Shown here one piece after another: positions 45,722 through 56,060 of a stretch of DNA of 64,000 bases. A model generated the notes under the pieces. That model made no database searches and was not told where the DNA came from. It saw only the letters and a program-made list of their open reading frames with translations. Position 1 is the first letter of the stretch, and each line of letters opens with the position of its first letter. This DNA comes from Pseudomonadota bacterium (lineage in GTDB: Bacteria > Pseudomonadota > Gammaproteobacteria > Steroidobacterales > Steroidobacteraceae), in the NCBI GenBank assembly GCA_023423065.1, contig JAFAGC010000003.1, forward strand, positions 15,470 to 79,469. The letters are read 5' to 3'. The translations under genes were made by a program, and so were the position numbers.

Positions 45722-46933
45722 TCAGTCCGCCTGCCGCCGCAGGAATGCCGGAATATCCAGCACGTCCTCCGATTCCACATCCGCGCGGAGGCCATCGCCT
45801 ACCGCTCGCTGGCGCTGCACGGCCGGTTTGTCCAGCGCCGCGTAGTCCGCCGCGGTCAGGGGACGACGGGGAACGACACGCATCGGGGGCTCCGCCTGCT
45901 GTTGAGCCGCCGGCGGGGCCACCTTCTGCAACGTGGGCACTTCGCGTCCGAAGGGGGAACGTCCCGTGGCGACTTCCGGCCTGCCGAGGCCGGTGGCGAC
46001 CACCGTGACACGCATTTCGTCGGACAGCTCCGGATCGATGACGGTTCCCACGACGACGGTGGCATCCTCCGACGCGAACTGCTTGACGATTTCACCGACC
46101 TGCTGGAACTCGCCGATCGAGAGATCCATGCCGGCGGTCACGTTCACCAGGATGCCGTGGGCACCGGATAGATTGATGTCCTCGAGCAGCGGCGAAGAGA
46201 CCGCCATCTCGGCGGCTTCCTTCGCACGGTTCTCGCCGCGCGCCAGGCCCGAGCCCATCATCGCCATGCCGGTCTCGCTCATCACGGTGCGCACGTCGGC
46301 GAAGTCCACGTTGATGAGGCCGGGCCGCGTGATCAGTTCCGCGATGCCCTGCACCGCGCCCTGCAGCACGTGGTTCGCGCTCTTGAAGGCGTCTAACAAC
46401 GTCGTCTTCGCGCCGAGCACCGTGAGCAGCTTCTGGTTCGGGATCGTGATCAGCGAGTCGACGTACTTGCCGAGCTCGGCGAGGCCGTGGTTCGCAATCA
46501 GCGTGCGCTTGCCGCCTTCCATCTCGAACGGACGCGTGACCACGGCCACCGTGAGGATGCCGAGTTCCTTCGCAACCTGCGCGACCACCGGCGCGGCGCC
46601 CGTGCCCGTGCCGCCGCCCATGCCGGCGGTGATGAACAACATGTCGCATCCCTCGATCATCTCGATGATGCGATCGCGATCTTCCATCGCCGCCTGCCGG
46701 CCGACCTCGGGATCGGCGCCCGCGCCGAGACCCTTGGTGATGTTGCAGCCGATCTGCAGGGACGTCTTGACCTTCGAGTGCTTGAGGGCCTGCGCATCGG
46801 TGTTGATGCACATGAATTCCACGCCCTCGATGCCGCTCGTGACCATGTGAGCGACCGCGTTGCCGCCGCCGCCCCCAACCCCTATGACTTTGATTACAGC
46901 GTTCTGGCTGTAAGCATCCATCAGTTCAAACAT
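45722..46933 (-). CDS. ftsZ: Cell division protein FtsZ
   Basis: 403 residues. The tubulin signature GGGTGTGAAP is at residues 106-115, and the N-terminal KVIGVGGGGGNAVAHM binds GTP. The C-terminal linker is Pro/Gln/Arg-rich and ends with the conserved peptide DVLDIPAFLRRQAD that binds FtsA and ZipA. AAGGAG lies 9 nt before the ATG. It polymerises into the Z-ring. Separated from ftsA by 82 nt. Confidence 0.98.
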   Translation of the reverse strand: MFELMDAYSQNAVIKVIGVGGGGGNAVAHMVTSGIEGVEFMCINTDAQALKHSKVKTSLQIGCNITKGLGAGADPEVGRQAAMEDRDRIIEMIEGCDMLFITAGMGGGTGTGAAPVVAQVAKELGILTVAVVTRPFEMEGGKRTLIANHGLAELGKYVDSLITIPNQKLLTVLGAKTTLLDAFKSANHVLQGAVQGIAELITRPGLINVDFADVRTVMSETGMAMMGSGLARGENRAKEAAEMAVSSPLLEDINLSGAHGILVNVTAGMDLSIGEFQQVGEIVKQFASEDATVVVGTVIDPELSDEMRVTVVATGLGRPEVATGRSPFGREVPTLQKVAPPAAQQQAEPPMRVVPRRPLTAADYAALDKPAVQRQRAVGDGLRADVESEDVLDIPAFLRRQAD

Positions 46934-47015
46934 TTTGATTCGCTCCTTGGTTAATCGAAGTGCTGTCAGCTTCGAATCTTCATCTCATCAACGGCTTCGT
47001 CCCGGCATGACCCGG

Positions 47016-48263
47016 TCAGAAGTTCCCCTGAAACCAGTTCTTCATGCGCTCGGCCAGGCTGCGCGCGTTGCCCGCGATCGAACGGCCGCGGTTGCTCGCG
47101 AGCGCGTTGTCGCGCGCGTAGAGCAACAGGCCCGCGCCGGTCGAGTAGATAGGATTGCGGACGACGTCCGAGAGCCCGCGGATGTGCTGCGGCACGCCGA
47201 GACGCACCGGCACGTGGAACACCTCTTCGGCGAGCTCGATCGCGCCTTCCATCTTGGCGCTGCCGCCCGTGAGGACGATCCCGGCCGCGATGATTTCCTC
47301 GAAACCCGAGCGGCGCAGTTCCTCGCGCGCGAGGCCGAACAACTCCTCGTAACGCGGCTCGACCACTTCGGCGAGCGTCTGGCGCGCGAGCCGGCGCGCG
47401 GGCCGGTCGCCCACGCTCGGCACCTCGATGCTCTCGTCCGGATTCGCGAGCTGCGAGAGCGCGCAGGCGTACCTGACCTTGATGTCCTCGGCGTACTGTG
47501 TCGGCGTGCGCATCGACACGGCGATGTCGTTCGTGACCTGGTCGCCGGCGATCGGGATGACCGCGGTGTGACGGATGGCGCCCTGCGAGAAGACCGCGAG
47601 GTCGGTGGTGCCGCCACCGATGTCGATGATGCAGACGCCGAGCTCTTTCTCGTCATCGGTGAGGCACGCGAAGCTCGAGGCGAGCTGCTCGAGCACGATG
47701 TCGTCGACTTCGAGGCCGCAGCGCTGGATGCACTTCTCGATGTTCTGCGCGGCGGAATCCGCGCCGGTCACGATGTGCACCTTGGCTTCGAGCCGCACGC
47801 CCGACATGCCGATCGGGTCGCGGATGCCTTCCTGCCCGTCGATGATGAATTCCTGCGGCAGCACGTGCAGGATCTTCTGGTCGGCGGGAATCGCGACGGC
47901 CTTGGCCGCATCCACCACCGCTTCCACGTCCGCCTGGCTCACCTCCCGGTCGCGGATCGCGACGACGCCGTGCGAATTCAGGCTGCGCACGTGCGATCCG
48001 GCAATACCGGCGAATACCGAGCGGATCTCGCACCCGGCCATGAGCTCGGCTTCCTCGACCGCGCGCTGGATCGACTGCACCGTCGATTCGATGTTCACGA
48101 CCACGCCTTTCTTGAGGCCGCGCGAAGGCTGCGTGCCGATGCCGATCACTTCGATCGTGTTGTCGGATGCGACTTCGCCGACCAGGCAGGAGACCTTCGA
48201 CGTGCCGACGTCGAGGCCGATGATGAGGTTCTTGTCGGGACGTTTACCCATGTAGTTAGCCAT
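47016..48263 (-). CDS. ftsA: Cell division protein FtsA
   Basis: 415 residues. Actin-like ATPase fold: LIIGLDVGTSKVSCLVGE (phosphate 1), CIIDIGGGTTDLAVFS (phosphate 2) and IVLTGGSAKMEG (adenosine). The C-terminus MKNWFQGNF is the amphipathic membrane-targeting helix. FtsA anchors FtsZ to the inner membrane. The ATG overlaps the ftsQ end by 8 nt; ATG 48251 is a second candidate that would reduce the overlap. Confidence 0.97.
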   Translation of the reverse strand: MANYMGKRPDKNLIIGLDVGTSKVSCLVGEVASDNTIEVIGIGTQPSRGLKKGVVVNIESTVQSIQRAVEEAELMAGCEIRSVFAGIAGSHVRSLNSHGVVAIRDREVSQADVEAVVDAAKAVAIPADQKILHVLPQEFIIDGQEGIRDPIGMSGVRLEAKVHIVTGADSAAQNIEKCIQRCGLEVDDIVLEQLASSFACLTDDEKELGVCIIDIGGGTTDLAVFSQGAIRHTAVIPIAGDQVTNDIAVSMRTPTQYAEDIKVRYACALSQLANPDESIEVPSVGDRPARRLARQTLAEVVEPRYEELFGLAREELRRSGFEEIIAAGIVLTGGSAKMEGAIELAEEVFHVPVRLGVPQHIRGLSDVVRNPIYSTGAGLLLYARDNALASNRGRSIAGNARSLAERMKNWFQGNF

Positions 48264-49065
48264 CTGTGTTGTCGTCCTCCGCGGCGCCGGTCGCGACGCG
48301 CTGACCGCCCGCGCGCCAGCCGATCGCGAAACCGTTCGTGTAACGCATGTCGATGTAGTTGATGTCGCTGGCGTGGCTCGATATCTGGCCGACGGCCGCC
48401 GCGACGAAGCGCGCGAACCGTTCGTCGATCTGGCGGCGGCCGAGCCGCACCGTGATGCCGTTGTCGAGATCGAATTCCCACGAGCCGCGCTCGTCGAGGC
48501 GCACCGCCGTCAGGCGCATGCCCGCCTCGATGAGCTGTCCCTGCGCGGCGAGGTAGCGGCCGGCGACCTCGCTCTCCATGCCGCGCGGCCCGGACAGGCG
48601 CGGCAGTTCCGGCGGGATGTGGCGCGCCTCGGAAATGAACAATTCGCCGCGCGTGTTGAGCAGGCCGTTCGCGCCCCAGCGCGCCGCGGCCACCTGCTCG
48701 CTCACCCGGATCTTGAGCGCGCGCGGCCACTGCCGCTCGACCGTCGCGCTATCCACCCACGGCAACTGCTCGACCGCGCGCTGCACCGCGCCGAGATCGA
48801 CGCTCACGAGTCCGACGTCGCGCACGCGCGCCTTCACGGCCTGCTCGACTTCCACCGGCGACACGCGCTGGAAGCGCCCCGTCACGTTCACCTGGCTGAT
48901 GTTCTGGTCGAGCGCGCCCACCAGCAGGAAACCCGCGATGCCGAGCACGGCGAGCACCGCGGCGCCGATCGCCGCGCGCGCGAGCAGCGCGCGATAGACG
49001 CGCAGCAGTCCCTCGCCGTCCTTGCGCCGGTTGACCTTCTTGTTTTGGGGCTTGCCCCAGATCAC
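48256..49065 (-). CDS. ftsQ: Cell division protein FtsQ
   Basis: 269 residues, GTG start overlapping the ddl stop (GTGA). Basic cytoplasmic tail (GKPQNKKVNRRKDG), one membrane helix (ARAAIGAAVLAVLGIAGFLLVG), a POTRA domain (ISQVNVTGRFQRVSPVEVEQAVKARV) and the periplasmic beta domain with VERQWPRALKIRVSEQ. It bridges early and late divisome proteins with FtsL and FtsB. The C-terminus (GAAEDDNTDG) is acidic and poorly conserved. Confidence 0.94.
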   Translation of the reverse strand: MIWGKPQNKKVNRRKDGEGLLRVYRALLARAAIGAAVLAVLGIAGFLLVGALDQNISQVNVTGRFQRVSPVEVEQAVKARVRDVGLVSVDLGAVQRAVEQLPWVDSATVERQWPRALKIRVSEQVAAARWGANGLLNTRGELFISEARHIPPELPRLSGPRGMESEVAGRYLAAQGQLIEAGMRLTAVRLDERGSWEFDLDNGITVRLGRRQIDERFARFVAAAVGQISSHASDINYIDMRYTNGFAIGWRAGGQRVATGAAEDDNTDG

Positions 49066-50032
49066 ACGCTCACCGCCGTTCGCGTGAAGCTGGTCTCGAG
49101 GACCCGCCAGACGAGTTGTTCGAAATCGATCCCCACGGCGCGCGCCGCCATCGGCACGAGGCTGTGGTCCGTCATGCCCGGGACCGTGTTGATCTCGAGC
49201 AGATAGGGCTTGCCGGACTTGTCCATCATGAAGTCCGCGCGTCCCCAGCCTTCGGCGCCGACGGCCGCGAAGGTCCCGATGGCGAGGTTCGCGAGATGTT
49301 TCTCGGCCTCGGTGGACAGGCCGGACGGACAGAAGTACTTCGTGTCGTTGCGGAAGTACTTGGCCTGGTAGTCGTAGAAGGTCGCGGGCGTCTCGATGCG
49401 GATCGACGGCAGCGCCTGGCCCTGCAACACCGCGACCGTGTATTCGGCGCCGGTGATCCAGCTCTCGGCGAACACATTCGGTTCCAGCAGCGACGCCGCC
49501 TGGTAGGCGCCCGCAAGGTCCTCGCGGCGCTCGACCTTCGTCATTCCGACGGACGAACCCTGCGTCGCGGGCTTCACGATCAACGGCAGCCCGAGGCGCT
49601 CCACGCAGTTGTCGAGGTCCGCGGGCGAACGCAGCACCATGTACTCGGTGGTCGGAATGCCGACCGCCTGCGCGAGGCGCTTGGTGCGCAGCTTGTCCAT
49701 GCCGATCGCCGAGCCCATCACGCCGCTGCCGGTGTAGGGCAGCCCGAGGAATTCGAGCGCGCCCTGCAACGTGCCGTCCTCGCCGCCCGGCCCGTGCAGC
49801 GCGATGAACACGCGGTCGAACTTGCGCTCGATCAGTTCGCCGAGCGGTTTGTCGCGCGGATCGAAGGCGTGCGCGTCGACGCCGCGTTTCTGCAGCGCCG
49901 CGAGGCACGCGTTGCCGGAGATCAGCGAGATCTCGCGTTCGCTGGAGGTTCCGCCGAGCAGCACCGCGACGCGCCCGAACTCGCGCGCGTCGCCTGCATG
50001 CCTGACTACCTTGGGGTCGTGACGCAGGCGCA

Positions 50033-50033
<1 letters not shown>
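49062..50033 (-). CDS. ddlB: D-alanine--D-alanine ligase
   Basis: 323 residues. The ATP-grasp enzyme is recognisable by VAVLLGGTSSEREISLISG, ALHGPGGEDGTLQGALE, PLIVKPATQGSSVGMTKV, GRADFMMDKSGKPYLLEINTVPGMTDHSL. It makes the D-Ala-D-Ala dipeptide added by MurF. ATG 50033 shares one base with the murB stop (TGATG). A 20-residue leader (MRLRHDPKVVRHAGDAREFG) precedes the conserved start. Confidence 0.96.
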
Positions 50034-50995
<962 letters not shown>

Positions 50996-50996
50996 G

Positions 50997-52436
50997 TCAC
51001 GCCTTCCTCCGGGCCGCGGACGCCCCTAACTTCTGCGGCAGCGCGTGCGAGACCGCGCTGATCGATCCGGCGCCGCACGTCAGCAGGACGTCGCCGGGCT
51101 TGAGAACCGCGCGCAGCGGCTCGTCCAGCGTTTCGACCTTCTCGACGAAAACCGGCTCGACCTTGCCGCGCGTGCGCACGGCCCGGCAGATCGCACGCCC
51201 GTCGGCGGCCGCGATGGGCGCCTCGCCCGCCGCGTACACCTCGGTCACGAGCAGCGAGTCGGCGGTGGATAGAACGGTCGCGAAGTCGTCGAGCAGGTCG
51301 CGCGTACGGGTGTAGCGATGCGGCTGGAACGCGAGCACGACCCGTCGGCCGGGATAACCCTGGCGGATCGCATCGAGCGTCGCCGCGATTTCCGTCGGGT
51401 GGTGGCCGTAGTCGTCGATGATGGTCACCGGGTCGCCGCCGCCCCCACCCTCGGAAGAAGGGTGGACGTCGGCGACGTGCGTCAACCGCCGGTCGATGCC
51501 CTGGAAGTTCGCGAGCGCGCCGCGGATCGCGTCGTGCGAAATGCCGATCTCGAGCGCCACGGCAATGGCCGCGAGCGAATTCAGCACGTTGTGCAGGCCC
51601 GGCAGGTTCACGGTGACGGGCAGACGCAGGCCGTCCGCGCGGCGCACGACCTCGAAGTGCGTCTGCAAGCCTTCGCGACGCAGGTTCTCGGCGCGCAGGT
51701 CCGCGCCCTCGGAGAATCCGTATCCAACCACCGGGCGATTCACCCGCGTGAGGATGCTGCGCACGTGCGCGTCGTCCACGCACAGCACCGCGAGCCCGTA
51801 GAACGGCAGGTTGTGCAGGAACTCGACGAAGCTCTGCTTGAGCCGCTCGAAGTCGCCTTCGTGCGTGCCGAGATGATCGTTGTCGATGTTGGTGACGATC
51901 GCGATCATCGGGTTCAGGTGCAGGAACGACGCATCGCTCTCGTCGGCCTCGGCAACGAGGTAGCGGCCCGCGCCGAGACGCGCGTTCGTGCCGGCGCTCT
52001 TGAGCCGCCCGCCGATCACGAAGGTCGGATCCTCGCCGCCTTCGGCGAGGATCGAGGAAGTGAGACTCGTCGTGGTGGTCTTGCCGTGTGTGCCCGCGAC
52101 CGCTATCGCGTAGCGAAAACGCATGAGCTCGCCGAGCATCTCGGCGCGCGGCACCACGGGGATGCGGCGCGCGAGCGCGCTCGCCACCTCGGGGTTCTCG
52201 GTCGAAACCGCGCTCGAGATGACCACGACGTCCGCGTTGCCGACGTTCTCGGTGGCGTGGCCGATCATCACGCGCGCGCCGAGCTTCGCGAGCCGGTCCG
52301 TGACCGGGTTCGGACGCAGGTCGCTGCCCTGCACTTCGTAGCCCAGATTGACCAGCACCTCGGCAATGCCGCTCATGCCACTGCCGCCGATGCCGACGAA
52401 GTGGATGCGATGGATGCGGCGCATGCGATCGCTCAT
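50997..52436 (-). CDS. murC: UDP-N-acetylmuramate--L-alanine ligase MurC
   Basis: 479 residues from ATG 52436, overlapping the murG stop (ATGA). N-terminal Rossmann motif IHFVGIGGSGMSGIAEVL, ATP loop VAGTHGKTTTTSL, and VLAFQPHRYTRTRDLLDDF in the C-terminal domain. It adds L-Ala to UDP-MurNAc, the first stem-peptide step. A short Gly-rich insert (HPSSEGGGGGD) sits before VTIIDDYGHHPTEI. Confidence 0.97.
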   Translation of the reverse strand: MSDRMRRIHRIHFVGIGGSGMSGIAEVLVNLGYEVQGSDLRPNPVTDRLAKLGARVMIGHATENVGNADVVVISSAVSTENPEVASALARRIPVVPRAEMLGELMRFRYAIAVAGTHGKTTTTSLTSSILAEGGEDPTFVIGGRLKSAGTNARLGAGRYLVAEADESDASFLHLNPMIAIVTNIDNDHLGTHEGDFERLKQSFVEFLHNLPFYGLAVLCVDDAHVRSILTRVNRPVVGYGFSEGADLRAENLRREGLQTHFEVVRRADGLRLPVTVNLPGLHNVLNSLAAIAVALEIGISHDAIRGALANFQGIDRRLTHVADVHPSSEGGGGGDPVTIIDDYGHHPTEIAATLDAIRQGYPGRRVVLAFQPHRYTRTRDLLDDFATVLSTADSLLVTEVYAAGEAPIAAADGRAICRAVRTRGKVEPVFVEKVETLDEPLRAVLKPGDVLLTCGAGSISAVSHALPQKLGASAARRKA

Positions 52437-53542
52437 GCCGCCTCCCCCCGCTGTTCGAGACCCATTTCCTCCAGGCACAGGGCCGCGAGGTCCTCGGCCG
52501 CGCGCGGCTTCGCCACCAGACGCGCGCGCTCGGCCATCGCGAGTAGTTTGCCGCGGCCCGCGCACAGCGTTTTCAGCTCGGCCGCGAGACGCGCGGGCGT
52601 GAGCTCGCGGTCGGGAATCAGCACGGCGGCGCCTTCGCGCGTCAGGAACCGCGCGTTGAAGGTCTGGTGGTCGTCGACCGCCGCCGGGAACGGCACGAGC
52701 ACGGCGGCGACGCCGACCGCGGCCAGCTCCGAGATCGTGAGCGCGCCGGCGCGGCAGATCACGAGGTCCGCGTCGGCGTAGGCGCTCGCCATGTCGTCGA
52801 TGAACGGCGAGACATCCGCCGCGACCTTCGCCTCGGCATACGCGGCTCGCGCCGCGTCGATGCCGCGTTCGCCCGCCTGGTGGCGGACACGCAGCGTGAG
52901 GCCCGACTCGCGGATCGCGAACGGCACCACGGTGTTGAAACGGGCGGCGCCCAAACTACCGCCGACCACCAGCACGCGCACCGCTCCCTCGCGGCGCGCG
53001 AAGCGGTCGGCCGGCGCCGGCTGCGCGACGATGTCCGCGCGCACCGGGTTGCCGACGACGCGCACGTCGACGCCGCGCGGAAACGCGTCCGGGAACGCCG
53101 CCAGCACGTGCCGCGCCAGGTGCGCGAGACAGCGGTTGGAGTAACCCGCGATCGCATTCTGTTCGTGGATCACGAGCGGGCGGCGCGTGATCCAGGCCGC
53201 GACGCCGCCGGGCCCCGTGACGAAACCGCCGAACCCGACGACGAGTCCGGGCTTGCGGCGGCGCATGACGCCGAGCGCCTGCCAGATCGATTGCGCGAGC
53301 TTGAACGGCGCGGCGAGCAACGTCGCGACGCCCTTGCCGCGCAGTCCGCTCATCGACAGCCACTCGATCGGAAACTTTTCCGCCGGCACGACGCGCGCTT
53401 CGAGTCCGCGCGCGGTGCCCAGCCACACGACCTCGACCGACGCCGCGCGCAGCAGCCGGGCGAGCGCCAGCGCCGGGAAGACGTGGCCGCCGGTGCCGCC
53501 GGCCATGATGAGAACGGGTGCGCGGTTCACGGTGGCGCTCAT
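52433..53542 (-). CDS. murG: Lipid II synthase MurG
   Basis: 369 residues. The N-terminal domain carries LIMAGGTGGHVFPALALA and the membrane-facing region; VVGGSLGAARFNTVVP and VICRAGALTISELAAVGVAAVLVPFP are the UDP-GlcNAc site. It transfers GlcNAc to lipid I at the cytoplasmic face. The start overlaps the ftsW stop by 4 nt, and the stop overlaps murC. Confidence 0.97.
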   Translation of the reverse strand: MSATVNRAPVLIMAGGTGGHVFPALALARLLRAASVEVVWLGTARGLEARVVPAEKFPIEWLSMSGLRGKGVATLLAAPFKLAQSIWQALGVMRRRKPGLVVGFGGFVTGPGGVAAWITRRPLVIHEQNAIAGYSNRCLAHLARHVLAAFPDAFPRGVDVRVVGNPVRADIVAQPAPADRFARREGAVRVLVVGGSLGAARFNTVVPFAIRESGLTLRVRHQAGERGIDAARAAYAEAKVAADVSPFIDDMASAYADADLVICRAGALTISELAAVGVAAVLVPFPAAVDDHQTFNARFLTREGAAVLIPDRELTPARLAAELKTLCAGRGKLLAMAERARLVAKPRAAEDLAALCLEEMGLEQRGEAA

Positions 53543-54717
53543 GCGGCCGACTCCGCGAGTCGCGAACGGGATTCTTCCCGGCGCGTGCTCGCCATGCCGC
53601 GCGAGGCGTGCATGGCCTCGTGGTACACGCGCAGCAGCAGGCCGACCCACGCGAGCGTGACGATCAGGCTCGAGCGTCCGTAACTCATGAGCGGCAGCGT
53701 GAGTCCCTTGGTCGGCAACACGCCCATGTTCACGCCGATGTTGATCAGCGCCTGCGCGCCGAGCCACAGGCCGAAACCGGCCGCGAGATAGGACTGGAAT
53801 TTGAGCCCGGCGCGCGAGGCGAGCTGCGCGATCCAGAAGCTGCGCCACACGAGCGCGATGAACAGCGTGAGTGTCGCCGCGACGCCGACCAGGCCCAGCT
53901 CCTCGGCGAGGACGGCGAACAGGAAGTCGGTGTGCGCCTCGGGTAGATAGAACAGCTTCTGCACGCTCTCGCCGAGACCCACGCCGAACCACTCCCCGCG
54001 CCCGATGGCGATGAGCGACTGCGTGAGCTGGAAACCGCTGTTGAACGGGTCCGCCCACGGATCGAGGAACGACGTGACGCGCGCCATGCGGTACGGCACG
54101 AGCATGACGAGCAACGCCATCGCGGCGGCTCCGGCCGCCGCCATCAACAAGACCCAGCGCAGCCGCGCGCCGGCGATGAACAGGATGCCGAAGCCGGTGA
54201 GGAACAACACCGAGGCCGCGCCGAAATCCGGCTCCGCCAGCAGCAGCAGCGCCATGAACACGAGGAGTCCCACGGGCTTGACGAGACCCATCGCCGTCGT
54301 GCGCAGCTCGGCGTCGCGCCGAACCGCGTAGCTCGCGATGAAGATCAGCGTCAACACTCGCGCGAGCTCCGACGCCTGGAAGTTGAATCCAAGCAGGCGG
54401 ATCCAGCGACGGCTGCCGTTGACCACGTGACCGACACCGGGAACCAGCACGAGGAACAGCAGCACGACCGCGACGATCAGCAGCGGCCAGGCCATCTTCT
54501 CCAGCAAATCGGTGCGTATGCAGAACACGATCGCCGCGAGGACGAAGCCCGCGACGCACAGGATGAGCTGACGCTCGAGGTACGAAAACGCGTTGCCGGA
54601 TTCCTTGCTCGCGATCGAGATCGAGGCAGACGTGACCATGACGAGGCCGAGCAGCACGATCGCGGCGACCAGCGACAGCGCGATGGGGTCGATGTGGAGC
54701 GCGCGCCTGGAACTCAC
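53539..54717 (-). CDS. ftsW: Peptidoglycan glycosyltransferase FtsW
   Basis: 392 residues, GTG start overlapping the murD stop (GTGA). A SEDS protein with about ten membrane helices; conserved segments include NGSRRWIRLLGFNFQASELARV, LLAEPDFGAAS, GRGEWFGVGLGESVQKLFYLPEAHTDFLFAVLAEELG and GLTLPLMSYGRSSLI. It polymerises lipid II at the septum with FtsI. YGRSS replaces the more common YGGSS. Confidence 0.96.
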   Translation of the reverse strand: MSSRRALHIDPIALSLVAAIVLLGLVMVTSASISIASKESGNAFSYLERQLILCVAGFVLAAIVFCIRTDLLEKMAWPLLIVAVVLLFLVLVPGVGHVVNGSRRWIRLLGFNFQASELARVLTLIFIASYAVRRDAELRTTAMGLVKPVGLLVFMALLLLAEPDFGAASVLFLTGFGILFIAGARLRWVLLMAAAGAAAMALLVMLVPYRMARVTSFLDPWADPFNSGFQLTQSLIAIGRGEWFGVGLGESVQKLFYLPEAHTDFLFAVLAEELGLVGVAATLTLFIALVWRSFWIAQLASRAGLKFQSYLAAGFGLWLGAQALINIGVNMGVLPTKGLTLPLMSYGRSSLIVTLAWVGLLLRVYHEAMHASRGMASTRREESRSRLAESAA

Positions 54718-56060
54718 GATACGAGCTCCTTCACCGCCGCGGCGAACACGTTGCCGCGCTCGGCATAGTCGCGAAACATGTCGAGGCTCGAGCAGGCCGG
54801 CGACAGCAACACGGTGTCGCCCGGTTGCGCGAAACGCGCGGCCGCGCGCACTGCTTCTTCCATCGTGCCGACGCGCACGGTGTGGCAGATGCCCGCGAGC
54901 GCGGTCTCGATGAGCGCCGCATCGCGGCCGAGCAGCACGGCCGTGCGCACCTTGCCGCGGAACGCGGCGGCGAGCGGCGCGAAATCCTGGCCCTTGCCGT
55001 CACCGCCCGCGATCACGACCAGCGGCCCGGTCAATCCACCGACGGCGGCGAGCGTCGCGCCGACGTTCGTGCCCTTGGAATCGTTGATGTACCTGACGTT
55101 GCCGATCTCGGCGACCCACTGCGCGCGGTGCGGCAGTCCCGGAAAGTCGCGCAGCTCTTCGAGCATCGGCGCGATGGGCAGGCGCAGCGCGTCACCGAGC
55201 GCGAGGGTCGCGAGCGCGTTCGCGGCATTGTGCCGGCCGGATATCTTCAATGCCGACAGCGGCAGCAGCGCCGAGCCGCGCCGCGTGAGCCACGCGCCAC
55301 CGCCCACGGTGGGCGTCGACAGCGTGAAATCGGCGGCGGTGTTCTCCAGGCTGAAGCTGAGGACGCGCTGTCCGGCGCGCGGCATGCGGGCGACTTCCGG
55401 ATCGTCGGCGTTCACGACGGCGTTTTCGCTGTTGGCGTAAATGCGCGCCTTCGACGCGGCGTACGCGGAGAGCGTCGCGTAGCGGTCCATGTGGTCCGCG
55501 CTCACGTTGAGCACCACGCTGGCCTTGAGCTTGAGCGAGTGAGTCGTGTCCAGCTGGAACGAGGACAACTCGAGCACGTAGAGGTCGGTGGGGCCGCGGT
55601 CGAGCAGGTCGAGCGCGGGGTGACCGAGATTGCCGCCCACGCGCACGCGCACGCCGGCGCGTTCCGCCATCCGGCCCAGCAGGGTCGTCACCGTGCTCTT
55701 GCCGTTCGTGCCGGTGATGCCGACCACCGGCGCGTCGGCCGCGCGCGCGAACAGTTCGATGTCGCCGACGATGTCGAGGCCGCGCGAACGCGCCTGCGTG
55801 AAGAACGGATCGTCGAGCGGCACGCCGGGTGAAGTAACGACGATATCGGCCTGCTCGAGCAACCGCGCGTCGAAGCCGCCGGTGCGCGTCACGACCGAGG
55901 CGCCCAGCGCCTTCACGCCCTCGAGCTCCGGCGGTTGCTCGCGGCTGTCGGTCACCGCGATGCGAAAACCGCTGCGTTGCAGGTGGCGCGCGACCGATAG
56001 CCCCGTGCGGCCCATGCCCACGATGACGGCGTTCGGTGCGGTGTCGGTGACGGTTCTCAT
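54714..56060 (-). CDS. murD: UDP-N-acetylmuramoyl-L-alanine--D-glutamate ligase MurD
   Basis: 448 residues from ATG 56060, overlapping the mraY stop by 4 nt. NAVIVGMGRTGLSVARHL, the ATP loop GITGTNGKSTVTTL, YVLELSSFQLD and INDSKGTNVGATLAAV are diagnostic. LLSPACSSLDMFRDYAERGNVF closes the C-terminal domain. It adds D-Glu to UDP-MurNAc-L-Ala. Confidence 0.97.
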   Translation of the reverse strand: MRTVTDTAPNAVIVGMGRTGLSVARHLQRSGFRIAVTDSREQPPELEGVKALGASVVTRTGGFDARLLEQADIVVTSPGVPLDDPFFTQARSRGLDIVGDIELFARAADAPVVGITGTNGKSTVTTLLGRMAERAGVRVRVGGNLGHPALDLLDRGPTDLYVLELSSFQLDTTHSLKLKASVVLNVSADHMDRYATLSAYAASKARIYANSENAVVNADDPEVARMPRAGQRVLSFSLENTAADFTLSTPTVGGGAWLTRRGSALLPLSALKISGRHNAANALATLALGDALRLPIAPMLEELRDFPGLPHRAQWVAEIGNVRYINDSKGTNVGATLAAVGGLTGPLVVIAGGDGKGQDFAPLAAAFRGKVRTAVLLGRDAALIETALAGICHTVRVGTMEEAVRAAARFAQPGDTVLLSPACSSLDMFRDYAERGNVFAAAVKELVS